Assembly: GCF_000447795.1 (NCBI RefSeq)
Contig: NZ_AUNI01000016.1
Coordinates: 1-64,000, forward strand
Source: Bacteriovorax sp. Seq25_V
GTDB lineage: Bacteria; Bdellovibrionota; Bacteriovoracia; Bacteriovoracales; Bacteriovoracaceae
Length of the DNA: 64,000 nt
Direction: 5' to 3'
The notes beneath the pieces were generated by a model. That model ran no database searches, was not told the DNA's origin, and worked only from the letters and a program-made list of their open reading frames with translations. The position numbers and the translations under genes are program-made. Shown here piece by piece: positions 36,414 through 45,212 of the stretch. Position 1 is the first letter of the stretch. Every line of letters starts with the position of its first letter.

Positions 36414-36710
36414 TTATTTTTGCAAATTAGATGCCACATCTCTTTGAGAATTCTGCAGATTTTTACAAACAAGCTCTGCAAGCTGATAAGTGTGAAAATA
36501 GATGGAGTTTTTAGAGTCAACAGAGTCAATATGCTCACGCTTATCTTTTTTTGATGATTTCTCTAACTTATTAGAAATATGTTCAAGCCCATTATGAACA
36601 ACGTCCATTTTCAATACGTTAGCTGCGACATTTCTTTCACACTCAGAAGAGGCGAATGCACTTTGAACAAGGATACAGACAATAGATAGTAGAATGATAT
36701 TCTTTAACAT
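36414..36710 (-). CDS. Small secreted helical protein
   Basis: 98 residues with a signal peptide (MLKNIILLSIVCILVQSAFA) and GGAGG before the start. Mature part about 78 residues, all helical, with two Cys (SECERN and ELVCKN) that may pair. First gene of the leftward operon with the 1031-residue protein and the subtilase, separated from the next gene by 24 bp. Function unknown. Confidence 0.75.
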   Translation of the reverse strand: MLKNIILLSIVCILVQSAFASSECERNVAANVLKMDVVHNGLEHISNKLEKSSKKDKREHIDSVDSKNSIYFHTYQLAELVCKNLQNSQRDVASNLQK

Positions 36711-36900
36711 AGGGCCTCCAAAATTTTAAATATAGATGGAAACACTCTATCAAGAATCAAGGTAGGCCCATTAAATATTGTATAATCTATAGATAGTGTA
36801 TAGAAGTTAGACAGTTGAAATTTTTGCAGAGTTAAATAGCAATGGTTGTCTTCATCTCCCTAGAAGGCTATATAGAGCAAAATATATTTCTGGAGGATTC

Positions 36901-37308
36901 ATGAAAAACACAATCTTGGCACTGGCATGCCTTATAAGCCTATCTTCGCTTGCGAAAGATACATTTATCATCACATCTGATGAAACATTTGGTCCAATCA
37001 TTGGTTTTAGCGACTCAAGCTTTAACTACAAGGAATCAGATTCAGTTCGTTCTAGAGAGTTCTGTTTCTATGGAAATATCAATGAAGTATGTTCGCAAAT
37101 AGAGGAAGCAGCATTCCTCAAGTCTGCAATGTATGGGCAAGGTAACCATGACGACATGAAGCTACTTAGCTGTGAAGTTGTAGGTGGAGAAGATGAGTAC
37201 TCTCCAGAATTCGTAAGAACTTCTTATAATTTAAGTGATGATTACGGTTCAGATTTTGATGTAACAAGAAAGATCGAAAAGTGTGTTCAAAGTTCAATGA
37301 GTAAATAA
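36901..37308 (+). CDS. Small secreted protein of unknown function (135 aa)
   Basis: 135 residues with a signal peptide (MKNTILALACLISLSSLA) and GGAGG upstream. Mature part acidic, with four Cys (FCFYG, EVCSQ, LLSCEVV, EKCVQ), enough for two disulfides. No family recognised. A strong terminator follows. Divergent from the 98-residue gene, so the two share a 190-bp control region. Confidence 0.78.
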   Translation: MKNTILALACLISLSSLAKDTFIITSDETFGPIIGFSDSSFNYKESDSVRSREFCFYGNINEVCSQIEEAAFLKSAMYGQGNHDDMKLLSCEVVGGEDEYSPEFVRTSYNLSDDYGSDFDVTRKIEKCVQSSMSK

Positions 37309-37314
37309 TAAAAA

Positions 37315-37338
37315 AGCCTTCATACGAAGGCTTTTTTT
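37315..37338. terminator. Bidirectional terminator
   Basis: AGCCTTC, loop ATAC, GAAGGCT, then seven T; on the other strand the stem is followed by a T run from the flanking A tract. It ends both the 135-residue gene and the convergent oxidoreductase gene. Confidence 0.92.
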
Positions 37339-39151
37339 ATAAAATATTATCTTGAATCATTTTATCAGAAATCCTCTCGGCTAAAGCTGTAATAGTCAAA
37401 AGAGGTGTTGCACCAAGAGAGCGTGGAATTATTGATGCATCAACAACATAGAAACCTTCATATAAATTTCCATCATCAGAAAAGACTTGCCCCTTATGAT
37501 TAACAACTCCTGTACGGTGACTATCTCCCATAGGGCAACCACCAAGAGGATGGGTCGCCATCATTTTATCTTTAAATATTGAAGTTCTTGGATTATCTAA
37601 GTAAAGACCACCAAGCTCATTTGAAACAGCTTTCATTCTATCAGTAATGACAGAGTAGAATTCCTCTTTTATGACATCCTTATAAATTACTTTGATCTTA
37701 TCATTTTTATCTAACACATATCTACCAGCAGAAGCATCGTGCCCACAAGCAAGAAAAAGCGTTGAGTAATTAAGAGCACCATCAACCTCAAGTTTGCTCG
37801 AGTCGACAGAAAGTCCCTTGTCTTTTTCAACTCTATCCCACTGTGCCTTTGAAAAAGATATTTTATCTTTATTATGAATAGAATAACGAGCAAGTGCAGT
37901 AGCAACGAAACCGGCGATAGGAGAAGGAATAGATCCCTCTAATAAAAGAAACTGCTTCTCTAGATTTTTATCTTTATTTAATTCTCGATAATTTCCATAA
38001 GTTGAAATACCTGGACCAACTTTTCCCTGAGCAAAGAACTTCCGCTTTGAAACCCCTGTTCCCACAGAATTAGTTATCGCATTTCCATTATAGCAGAAAC
38101 CCATAACGTCAGCATTTAATGATAGCCTTGTTCCAAGAACTTTTGAAAGCTTCAATCCGTTTTTTTGGGACTTTAGTAAAATAGAAGTACTCCCACGAGA
38201 ACCTGCACCTAAAACAACATTCTTTGCTCGTACGACTTTATTCATCAATTTCATTGTCGTTGGATCTACAACTTTAACTTCATATCCAAAAGATGTTTTT
38301 GAAATATTTTCGACTTCAGCATTTGTGAAAATTTCACATCCATTTGCCTGAGCCTGATATAAGTAGTTATAAGGAAGAATATTCTTAGCACCAACATTGC
38401 AGCCAGAACAACAGTCTCCACACATAGTACAATCGCCGCGGTCTACGCTATATTGAGACTTATCAGTATATTTAATATTAAGAGTTAAAAAACCAACATT
38501 TACCTTAAGCTTCTTTACTGCTTTCCCAAATATACTCGACTTGGTTGTTTGCTCAATATCAGCTTGATTCGCTCTTGACTCAAGTTTCCGCTCCGCTCTT
38601 CTATAATAATCTTCGAGCCCACCAAGAGCGTGAATAGAATGCTTTTCAACATCCTCCCGTATTTCTTTAGGCCACTCATCTTGAAGTAGTACTGCACGTG
38701 TTGGTCTAATGGCAATTGCAGCATTTATCAAAGATGTTCCACCAAGACCATTTGCCGAAATGATATCAAGATCACCTTCATCATCTTTTCCTAGCGTTTG
38801 ATCAATAAGGCCATTAGGGTTAACACTACTTCGAACAGCTGTGGCCATATCAGTAATTTTTTTGGGAAAATCTCCTGGATTAAATTCCTTACCTCGTTCA
38901 AGAACGCAAATACTTGCATTAGGATATTCTTCAGACATTCTTTGTGCCACTACGCTTGCACCATAGCCAGATCCGATGATTAAAAGATCATATTCATCCT
39001 TAAGATTCTTAATACCCTTAATTGAGAGAGAATTGTTTTGTGAGCTTGGGAAGAAGTAGTCAACTATGGAAGATGGCCTTCTTTTCAAATTTTGAGCACA
39101 AGAAGTGAGAAAAGCTGTAGTTGTTAGTAAAAAAGTTCTTCTTGTTGCCAT
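37337..39151 (-). CDS. GMC-family oxidoreductase, exported lipoprotein with Cys cluster
   Basis: 604 residues from ATG 39151 (GGAG upstream). The N-terminus MATRRTFLLTTTAFLTSCAQ has twin Arg and a lipobox with Cys18, suggesting Tat export and lipid anchoring. The FAD-binding motif is DLLIIGSGYGASVVAQRM (about 55-72), then GLGGTSLINAAIAIRP. A Cys-rich motif CTMCGDCCSGCNVGAKN (Cys241, 244, 247, 248, 251) follows, as in a subset of cholesterol-oxidase-like proteins. The C-terminal THPLGGCPMGDS, and FYVVDASIIPRSLGATPLLTI, complete the GMC pattern. Likely an alcohol or sterol oxidoreductase of the periplasm; the electron acceptor is unknown. Confidence 0.88.
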   Translation of the reverse strand: MATRRTFLLTTTAFLTSCAQNLKRRPSSIVDYFFPSSQNNSLSIKGIKNLKDEYDLLIIGSGYGASVVAQRMSEEYPNASICVLERGKEFNPGDFPKKITDMATAVRSSVNPNGLIDQTLGKDDEGDLDIISANGLGGTSLINAAIAIRPTRAVLLQDEWPKEIREDVEKHSIHALGGLEDYYRRAERKLESRANQADIEQTTKSSIFGKAVKKLKVNVGFLTLNIKYTDKSQYSVDRGDCTMCGDCCSGCNVGAKNILPYNYLYQAQANGCEIFTNAEVENISKTSFGYEVKVVDPTTMKLMNKVVRAKNVVLGAGSRGSTSILLKSQKNGLKLSKVLGTRLSLNADVMGFCYNGNAITNSVGTGVSKRKFFAQGKVGPGISTYGNYRELNKDKNLEKQFLLLEGSIPSPIAGFVATALARYSIHNKDKISFSKAQWDRVEKDKGLSVDSSKLEVDGALNYSTLFLACGHDASAGRYVLDKNDKIKVIYKDVIKEEFYSVITDRMKAVSNELGGLYLDNPRTSIFKDKMMATHPLGGCPMGDSHRTGVVNHKGQVFSDDGNLYEGFYVVDASIIPRSLGATPLLTITALAERISDKMIQDNIL

Positions 39152-39272
39152 AATACACTCCTTGGCCAAGGCCAATTACAGAATATATTTTAACAAACGA
39201 GAGAATATTTACTACATGAACAAAATATTGCCCTCACCAAACTGTTATAACGTAGAGGGGCCAAGAAAATCA

Positions 39273-39293
39273 GAGATGCGACAAGCGCATCTC
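39273..39293 (-). terminator. Terminator of the SDR gene
   Basis: An 8-bp stem GAGATGCG / CGCATCTC with a 5-nt loop, 28 bp beyond the stop of the leftward gene at 39321. On the minus strand it is followed by TGATTTTCTT, a broken U-tract. Confidence 0.65.
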
Positions 39294-39320
39294 GATCTTT
39301 ATAACTGATTAATTTCGTTG

Positions 39321-40919
39321 CTACCAATCAATAGGAAAGTAGTCTTTAAGAAATTTTCCACACCAATGCTTACCAGTATTAATACCATCAATAAAAGGAT
39401 CACATACCCGAGCGGCTCCATCAACGATATCTAAAGGTGGTTGAAAGTCATGAAGGTTTTCTTTTCTTTTTGCTAATTCAACTGGATCTTCATCAGTTAC
39501 CCATCCTGTATCAACAGCATTCATATAAATACCATGATCAGCAAGCTCTGATGCCGACGTGTGAGTTAACATATTTAAAGCGGCCTTTGCCATATTTGTA
39601 TGCGGATGCCTTGGCTCTTTCTTAAAACGGTGAAACTTCCCTTCCATTGCCGTTACGTTAACAATATGTTTCTTTCCAGTGTTGTCACGCTTCATCATCG
39701 GCGTCAGTTTGTTACAAAGAACAAACGGAGCGATAGCATTTACAAGTTGAACTTCAATCATCTCCGGAGTATTAATCTCCCCGATTTTCAAACGCCAGCT
39801 ATTTGTCTTTCTGAGATCTACCTGTTGTAAATCTACATCAAGCTGCCCTTGAGGGAAAATTTCTTGAGTAACAAGAGAGTCATCAATTGTATATGGGATT
39901 TGCGAAAGCTTTGCTGATTCACGAAGTCCAAGTCCAGGGGCCTCATGCTTATGCCATGAAACAGGCATTGCTTCAGTATCAACTGGCCCAGTTAAGTGTT
40001 GGCCAGCATTTCTTAGCTCTATCAAACACGCCTCTTGACGTTGAAGGAGTTGTTGCGCTTCTGGAGAAAGATCAGAAAGTGCCTTCGCCTCATTTTCCAT
40101 TAAGTGTGCATAGAACCCAGGTGGTCTACGTACGGTCTGGGCCGCATTATTAATTAAGATATCAAGACGATCATATGTGGCCTCGACATAGTTACAGAAT
40201 AACTCTACAGATGGCGTATGGCGAAGATCAAGTCCATGGATATGAAGACGATGCCCCCATTCTTTGAAATCCTCTTCTTTTGAATATCTTATTGCAGAGT
40301 CTACAGGGAAACGGGTTGTCGCGATAACAGTAGCTCCAGAACGTAACATCATAAGAGTTGCGTGGTATCCAATCTTAAGTCTCGAACCAGTAATAAGCGC
40401 AACTTGACCAGTCAGATCTGTTCTTTGATGACGCTTAAAATAATTTAAGTCCCCACAATCAATACACATTGTATCGTAGAAGTGGTGAAGCTTTGTAAAC
40501 TCTACCTTACAAACATAGCAATTTCGTGGAGAGGAAAGTTCCGGTTGTGCAGCATTAAGAGATGCTTGATCCATCCCAATCATCTTTGGAGCAACAAAAA
40601 TTGCATCTTCGCGAGCAGTACGTATTCCAGTAGTCGCACGGGCCTCTCTATCAGCAAGAGTCTTCTTTTTCTTTCTAATACGCTTCACATCTTTTTGACG
40701 TTTAGCAATCTCTTTTCTATCTGGACGAGATAATCTTCCTGATAAAGTTAGAAGTTTAACTCGCTTCTCTTCACTTAAGTGAACAAGTTGCTCACTATGT
40801 TCTACAAACATACCAAGAATTTCGAGACAATTATCAAGCTCTTCATCAGTGAAGCGATGCTTGAGTTCATCAAGGTAGTCTTCGTGGGTTTCAATTTTCT
40901 TTTCTTCGTTTTCACTCAT
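39321..40919 (-). CDS. SDR-family protein with zinc finger and atypical active site
   Basis: 532 residues. The N-terminal about 110 are charged helices with a basic coiled segment ([14 protein letters not shown]). A treble-Cys motif follows (CYVC at 134-137 and CIDC at 152-155), probably a zinc ribbon, then a Rossmann domain: [23 protein letters not shown] (177-184 nucleotide loop), ILINNAAQT (NNAG-like). The normal catalytic Tyr-x-x-x-Lys is [12 protein letters not shown] here, so Thr stands where Tyr is expected, and the Ser is Thr (NVTAMEG). It may bind NAD(P)H without standard SDR catalysis. Start at 40919 with GAGAG upstream; 20 bp after the pseudouridine synthase gene, probably co-transcribed. 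Confidence 0.82.
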   Translation of the reverse strand: MSENEEKKIETHEDYLDELKHRFTDEELDNCLEILGMFVEHSEQLVHLSEEKRVKLLTLSGRLSRPDRKEIAKRQKDVKRIRKKKKTLADREARATTGIRTAREDAIFVAPKMIGMDQASLNAAQPELSSPRNCYVCKVEFTKLHHFYDTMCIDCGDLNYFKRHQRTDLTGQVALITGSRLKIGYHATLMMLRSGATVIATTRFPVDSAIRYSKEEDFKEWGHRLHIHGLDLRHTPSVELFCNYVEATYDRLDILINNAAQTVRRPPGFYAHLMENEAKALSDLSPEAQQLLQRQEACLIELRNAGQHLTGPVDTEAMPVSWHKHEAPGLGLRESAKLSQIPYTIDDSLVTQEIFPQGQLDVDLQQVDLRKTNSWRLKIGEINTPEMIEVQLVNAIAPFVLCNKLTPMMKRDNTGKKHIVNVTAMEGKFHRFKKEPRHPHTNMAKAALNMLTHTSASELADHGIYMNAVDTGWVTDEDPVELAKRKENLHDFQPPLDIVDGAARVCDPFIDGINTGKHWCGKFLKDYFPIDW

Positions 40920-40939
40920 TAAGAATTCTCTCTTTTATA

Positions 40940-42013
40940 TTAAATGGAGTTAAAATATTCTAAAATTCCGGCCTGCATTTTTTCCTCAATCTCGCTGATT
41001 GAGATTGAAAGCTTCTCTTTTAAGAAAGGAATAAAATCTCTTGGTAGACCAGAACGGAAAATACTCTGTCCACCTTGATAATTAATTTTAAGAGCAACAG
41101 CATGAAGAGCGTGGCGATGAAACTCCATCAACTCATGATCTTCAGGTGTTGCATAATTATCTTTAAAGCGTTGAAACATCTTGAAACTTCCAAGATAGAG
41201 CTTATCACCAACCAGTGGAAGTCCCCTTACCATCGCATGAACGCGGATCTGGTGCTGACGACCACTTTGTGGAAAGGCCAGACCTAGAGCATAACCATTT
41301 TCACGGTATATAACTTTAAATTTTGTATGGGCCTGCTTTCCTTCATGGGAGTCTTCAGGATAATGATCGATATAGACTCTCTTAAGCCCCGTATCTCCTG
41401 CCCCAAGCCTCTCTTTTGATTCAAAATACTCACGGCCATCATAGGTTTCATTTTCTTTTGAAATAAAGAAATAACACTTCTTCACCTTATCATGAAAGAA
41501 CTCTTCACCAAGGGTATTTGATGTTTCAGGATTCTTTCCAAGTAGCATCACGCCTGATGTTTCACGATCAAGCCTGTGAATGCTGTGGATTGTCTGATTA
41601 TACTTTTCACCAAAATAAACAGTCGCACAGTAAAAAAGATGTGATCCTGTCGGGTGGGCGGCCATGTAAGCAGGCTTTGCAATGACGATTAAATTCTTGT
41701 CTTCATAAAGAACTTCAGGGTGCTCATCTTTTTCAAGTAACTCCCCATTCCAGTACTCATCTTCTTGAGTAGTATTTGGAACTGTAAAAGTTAGTTCTTC
41801 TTGATAATGTAAAATAGTCGATGGGCGATGCTTCCCCTCGCGATTATGAATAACAACATCGCCGGCCTTGATGCGTTTTTTGATTTCTTGACGCGACCAG
41901 GTCTCCAAGTAAATTTGTAGAAACTGGTCAAGGCGCATTCCCTCGTGACTTTCTTCAACGTAGTAAGTCGCTTGATATTTTTCAGTGGTGAATGATTTCC
42001 TTAGTATGGCCAT
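40940..42013 (-). CDS. RluA-family pseudouridine synthase
   Basis: 357 residues. An N-terminal S4 RNA-binding domain (GMRLDQFLQIYLETWSRQEIKKRIKAGDV) precedes the RluA catalytic core with IHRLDRETSGVMLLGK, whose Asp is the nucleophile, and FPQSGRQHQIRVHA, the second family motif. Isomerises uridine in rRNA or tRNA; the target is not predictable from sequence. Upstream gene of the two-gene unit with the SDR protein. Confidence 0.92.
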   Translation of the reverse strand: MAILRKSFTTEKYQATYYVEESHEGMRLDQFLQIYLETWSRQEIKKRIKAGDVVIHNREGKHRPSTILHYQEELTFTVPNTTQEDEYWNGELLEKDEHPEVLYEDKNLIVIAKPAYMAAHPTGSHLFYCATVYFGEKYNQTIHSIHRLDRETSGVMLLGKNPETSNTLGEEFFHDKVKKCYFFISKENETYDGREYFESKERLGAGDTGLKRVYIDHYPEDSHEGKQAHTKFKVIYRENGYALGLAFPQSGRQHQIRVHAMVRGLPLVGDKLYLGSFKMFQRFKDNYATPEDHELMEFHRHALHAVALKINYQGGQSIFRSGLPRDFIPFLKEKLSISISEIEEKMQAGILEYFNSI

Positions 42014-42067
42014 AACCCACCATATTTAGCTTATTTATGATGGCTTGTGAATTAGAAAAACGAAAAA

Positions 42068-42092
42068 GGCCCCGTCAATGACGAGGCCCTTT
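42068..42092 (-). terminator. Terminator of the lipoprotein gene
   Basis: A 9-bp stem with one mismatch (GGCCTCGTC / GACGGGGCC on the minus strand, loop ATT), followed on that strand by five T. It lies 33 bp after the stop of the leftward lipoprotein gene and before the pseudouridine synthase gene. Confidence 0.8.
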
Positions 42093-42120
42093 ATATAATA
42101 CTCTACTTTAAATTTATTTA

Positions 42121-42996
42121 TTAAAGATCGATACTTAGAAGCTCTGGAAGGATAACGTTTTCAAGGTTAGATCCTGGAGTTCCAATGTGAGCAGATACTT
42201 CTTCGATTAGCTTTTCTCTAGCAGCTGAATCTTCTTTAGCAGCTTCGAAATCTGCAAAAGTTTTACCAGTGAAGTGCTCGATATTCTTAGCAATTGCTTG
42301 TTGATCTTCAGCTCTTAGCTCACCATTTGAAGAGCTCTCAAGCATTTTCTTAACTTCTTTTTCCATTGTTACAAGAGAAAGTGCTTTCTCTGCTGGAATT
42401 TTAAAAGCAACAGAGTAGTCAGAAGCTTTCTTAAACATTTCTAGGTCTTCTTTGTTTGCTGCCATAAGACCAGTATCTGTTGTTTGTTGCTCATCTTCGT
42501 ATAGGTCACCTGTGATGATCCCTTCGTATACATATTCATCATTAAGAACATCATATCCGTAAAGATCTACGATTTCGTAGTTGTCACCCCAAGCATCACC
42601 GATAAATCCAAAGTCAAATTCATCATCCGCTTGTACATCTCTAAACTCACGTGCAAGTGAAGAGTTGCTTGAGTAGTAATCCCAATAAGAAAGTGTCTTA
42701 AGGTAATAAACGTCTACTGCAACGTACTCGTCATATTTACCATCATAATATACAAACCAACCATCTTTTAAAGATGCCCACTCGTCCTTTTCCATTGTGT
42801 TATACGGAGTATAAGCTGGATCAGTATTGTTTAGTGCGTTTACAAACTGTTGCCCATTGATTGATGGAGAAGTATATTTTCCATAAGTAGAAGTAGAACC
42901 ACCTCCACCTCCGCCACCACCACATGACGCTAGCATGATTGCAGTTGTTGATAGTAGTGCTAAATTCTTAAGTGTCTTAGTCATTTTTTTCTCCAT
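42121..42996 (-). CDS. Lipoprotein of unknown function with polyglycine linker
   Basis: 291 residues from ATG 42996, which has GAGGG upstream; ATG 42984 is also possible with GGAG seven bases before it. The signal peptide ends in a lipobox, LASC, followed directly by eight Gly. The first half of the mature domain is rich in Tyr/Asp/Glu (DEYVAVDVYYLKTLSYWDYY, YEIVDLYGYDVLNDEYVYEG), and the second half is helical with many Ala/Glu/Lys. No domain recognised. Translated at the cell envelope. An unusual inverted repeat lies just upstream (43020-43084). Confidence 0.8.
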   Translation of the reverse strand: MEKKMTKTLKNLALLSTTAIMLASCGGGGGGGGSTSTYGKYTSPSINGQQFVNALNNTDPAYTPYNTMEKDEWASLKDGWFVYYDGKYDEYVAVDVYYLKTLSYWDYYSSNSSLAREFRDVQADDEFDFGFIGDAWGDNYEIVDLYGYDVLNDEYVYEGIITGDLYEDEQQTTDTGLMAANKEDLEMFKKASDYSVAFKIPAEKALSLVTMEKEVKKMLESSSNGELRAEDQQAIAKNIEHFTGKTFADFEAAKEDSAAREKLIEEVSAHIGTPGSNLENVILPELLSIDL

Positions 42997-43347
42997 TGAA
43001 TCCCTCTCTCCTATAAATAGTTTCTTGTTATGTGTGCGCGATAAATGAAAAACATTTTCAACACAGTGTGTATAACGTAGAAACTTCATGTTTGAAACGT
43101 AAGTGTAAAACTTATATACAATCCCCGTGCCAAAATTAGATAAGATATTGGAATGACTTTGACACCATTAATGCAAAGCGCACGAGTAAATAGTGGAGTC
43201 ATTTAGTCACCGTTCAAGATTTTGGAACCGAAATGACCCCAAAAAGTTCAATATTTTTAGACACATAGCACATAAAATAAGTCTTTCAAGACGTAATAAA
43301 AGGAAGTAATATTTCATATATTTTATTTTTGTAATATAAGGTCACCA
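42997..43347. promoter_or_regulatory. Divergent control region upstream of the lipoprotein gene and olefin operon
   Basis: 351 bp without a convincing gene. Contents are the concentric inverted repeats at 43020-43084 near the lipoprotein gene, a 7-bp inverted repeat AATGACT (43152-43158) / AGTCATT (43197-43203), repeated GTCA/TGAC words (43201-43240), and an AT-rich tract before the operon start whose ribosome-binding site is AAGG at 43337. These are candidate binding sites for the MarR/GbsR-like regulator encoded first in the operon. No definite -35/-10 pair could be fixed. Confidence 0.45.
43020..43084. repeat. Concentric inverted repeats
   Basis: Three pairs of arms share nearly the same centre (about 43052): GTTTCT (43020-43025) / AGAAAC (43079-43084), GTTAT (43027-43031) / ATAAC (43072-43076), and TGAAAA (43046-43051) / TTTTCA (43055-43060). 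As RNA of the minus strand this could fold into one interrupted hairpin in the leader of the lipoprotein gene; as DNA it could be an operator. Confidence 0.45.
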
Positions 43348-43959
43348 ATGCAAAAAATTGAAGATGAACTATTCGATTTACTCCCTCACTTTGAGAGTTT
43401 CTTCTCTCGTGTGGGCTTTAAAAGAATTGATGGTGCAATTTTTGGACTACTAACCTTTTCTAAAGATGCATTAAGCTCTGAAGAAATTGAGAAGGTCTTA
43501 AATCTTTCACAAAGTGCAGTGTCACAATCTTTAAAGACGCTAACTTTATACTCAATGATTGAGACTCATGATCACAAAGAAATAAAGAGGCTAAAACTTC
43601 ACACGGTAAAAGAGGATGCTATTCAAATTGTTTCAAGTGTCATTAGAAAGCGTGAGCTTGGTCATCTACAAGAATTTGAAAAGATGAGCATGAAGGCCCT
43701 TCAAATAGTTGGAGATGAAAAAAGAAAGTCGCGACTAGGCTCAATTCTTGTAACAACGCAATTTGCGAAAACAGTGAGTCAATTTCTTGTTGACCTCACA
43801 GATGAGATTGAAAACCCATACCCTATCATTGAAAAGCTTCCACAGGTATTTAATCTTTTAAAGACTAATATGCCACACCTTGGAAATGCAAAAGAACAAA
43901 TACAGAACAAAATTATGGGGAAGCTTGGTAACTGGCTTTCAAATGGAGATATCAGATGA
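43348..43959 (+). CDS. MarR/GbsR-like transcriptional regulator
   Basis: 203 residues. A winged helix-turn-helix: IDGAIFGLLTFSKDALSSEEIEKVLNLSQSAVSQSLKTLTLYSMIE, where the recognition helix is SQSAVSQSLKTL. The C-terminal half is a long helical dimerisation region. This resembles GbsR-type MarR relatives. It is the first gene of the olefin operon and overlaps the ketosynthase gene by 4 bp (ATGA), so it probably controls the operon, possibly sensing an acyl ligand. The latter is inference. Confidence 0.82.
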   Translation: MQKIEDELFDLLPHFESFFSRVGFKRIDGAIFGLLTFSKDALSSEEIEKVLNLSQSAVSQSLKTLTLYSMIETHDHKEIKRLKLHTVKEDAIQIVSSVIRKRELGHLQEFEKMSMKALQIVGDEKRKSRLGSILVTTQFAKTVSQFLVDLTDEIENPYPIIEKLPQVFNLLKTNMPHLGNAKEQIQNKIMGKLGNWLSNGDIR

Positions 43960-45194
43960 ATTTATCAAGAGTTGTAATTACAGGTGTAGGATTAACTGCG
44001 CCAAATGGTAATAACCTACAAGAGTATAGAAAAGCTCTACTTGAGCAAAAATCAGGAATCACGGAGAAAGAAGTCCGCTTCATGGGTAAAATTCCTGTTG
44101 GCGAATGTAACTTCGATGAAGAAAAACATCAGAAGAAAAAAATGAGAAGACGTGGAACGAGAGTTGGTGCGATTTCTGTATATTGTTCTAAAGAAGCTTT
44201 AGACGACGCGGGAATTAATTTAGCGCAAACAGATGTTTCAAGAGTTGGAATCTATCTTGGTATCACTGAGCATGGGCCAGTTGAAACAGAAGAAGAACTT
44301 TTCCAATTCTATAAAAATAACGAAGAAAATACAAAACTTTGGACACATCATCATAATCCAAGAACAGTTGCAAATAACCCGGCAGGAGAAGTTTCTCTAA
44401 ACCTTGGAATCACTGGTCCTCACTACACAATTGGTGCGGCATGTGCGGCAGGAAATATGGGAATTATTCAGGCCGTTCAGATGCTTCAACTTGGAGAAGT
44501 AGATCTTGCACTGGCCGGCGGTGTTTCAGAATCATCAAATAGTTTTGGAAACCATGTTTCATTCATGGCCCAAGGAGCACTAGCAGATAATCCAACAGAT
44601 CAGTCAATGGCATCGAAGCCGCTTGATAAAGATAGAAATGGAATTGTTATCTCTGAAGGTGGGGCTGTTTATACACTAGAAAGACTTGAAGATGCTATCG
44701 CTCGTGGGGCAAAAATCTACGGAGAGATTGTTGGTTACCATAGTAATAGTGATGCAACGGATTTTGTACTTCCTAATCCAACAAGACAACTTGAATGTAT
44801 GAAAGCAGCTATTGCAAAAGCAAAAATTGAAAAGAATGAAATTGATATCGTTAACCTTCATGCAACAGGAACTCAAATGGGAGATATCCAAGAAATGAAG
44901 GGAATTATAGAAATGTTCGCAGATAGTCCAAATACAAAAGTAAACTGTACAAAAGGACTTATTGGACACTCAATGGGAGCTGCCGGAGCTCTTGAACTTG
45001 CAGGAAATCTTCCAAGCTTTAGCGACAACCTTATCCACCCATGCCACAAGATAGAGAATCTTGATCCAGAGTGTGCATTTGATGGACTAGTTCTCGATAA
45101 ACCAATTACAAGAGAAGTAAATTATATTCTTAATAGTTCATTTGGAATGTTAGGAATAAATTCAGTACTAATCGTAAAAAAATATCATAACTAA
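43956..45194 (+). CDS. FabF-type beta-ketoacyl-ACP synthase of the olefin operon
   Basis: 412 residues. Condenses acyl thioesters with malonyl-ACP to extend chains by two carbons. The complete catalytic set is visible: Cys163 in TIGAACAAGNMG, His302 in NLHATGTQMGD, and His338 in LIGHSMGAAGALE. The C-terminal NSSFGMLGINSVLIV is the usual ending. It differs from housekeeping FabF in the Cys surroundings (AACAAG instead of ACATS) and in the N-terminal GVGLTAPNG, which suggests a specialised paralogue. Coupled to the regulator upstream and followed by a dedicated ACP gene after 18 bp. Confidence 0.93.
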   Translation: MNLSRVVITGVGLTAPNGNNLQEYRKALLEQKSGITEKEVRFMGKIPVGECNFDEEKHQKKKMRRRGTRVGAISVYCSKEALDDAGINLAQTDVSRVGIYLGITEHGPVETEEELFQFYKNNEENTKLWTHHHNPRTVANNPAGEVSLNLGITGPHYTIGAACAAGNMGIIQAVQMLQLGEVDLALAGGVSESSNSFGNHVSFMAQGALADNPTDQSMASKPLDKDRNGIVISEGGAVYTLERLEDAIARGAKIYGEIVGYHSNSDATDFVLPNPTRQLECMKAAIAKAKIEKNEIDIVNLHATGTQMGDIQEMKGIIEMFADSPNTKVNCTKGLIGHSMGAAGALELAGNLPSFSDNLIHPCHKIENLDPECAFDGLVLDKPITREVNYILNSSFGMLGINSVLIVKKYHN

Positions 45195-45212
45195 TTAAAA
45201 CAGGAGTAGAAA

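Noticed and set aside
39105-39308. 67-codon plus-strand frame between the GMC and SDR genes
   Set aside because: It starts inside the opposite gene, and its end runs through the SDR terminator hairpin. A shorter start at 39216 gives only 30 codons.
43000-43089. N-terminal extension of the polyglycine lipoprotein to 43089
   Set aside because: It would place about 30 polar residues before the lipoprotein signal and read through the concentric inverted repeat. ATG 42996 has a good ribosome-binding site and starts the signal peptide region.
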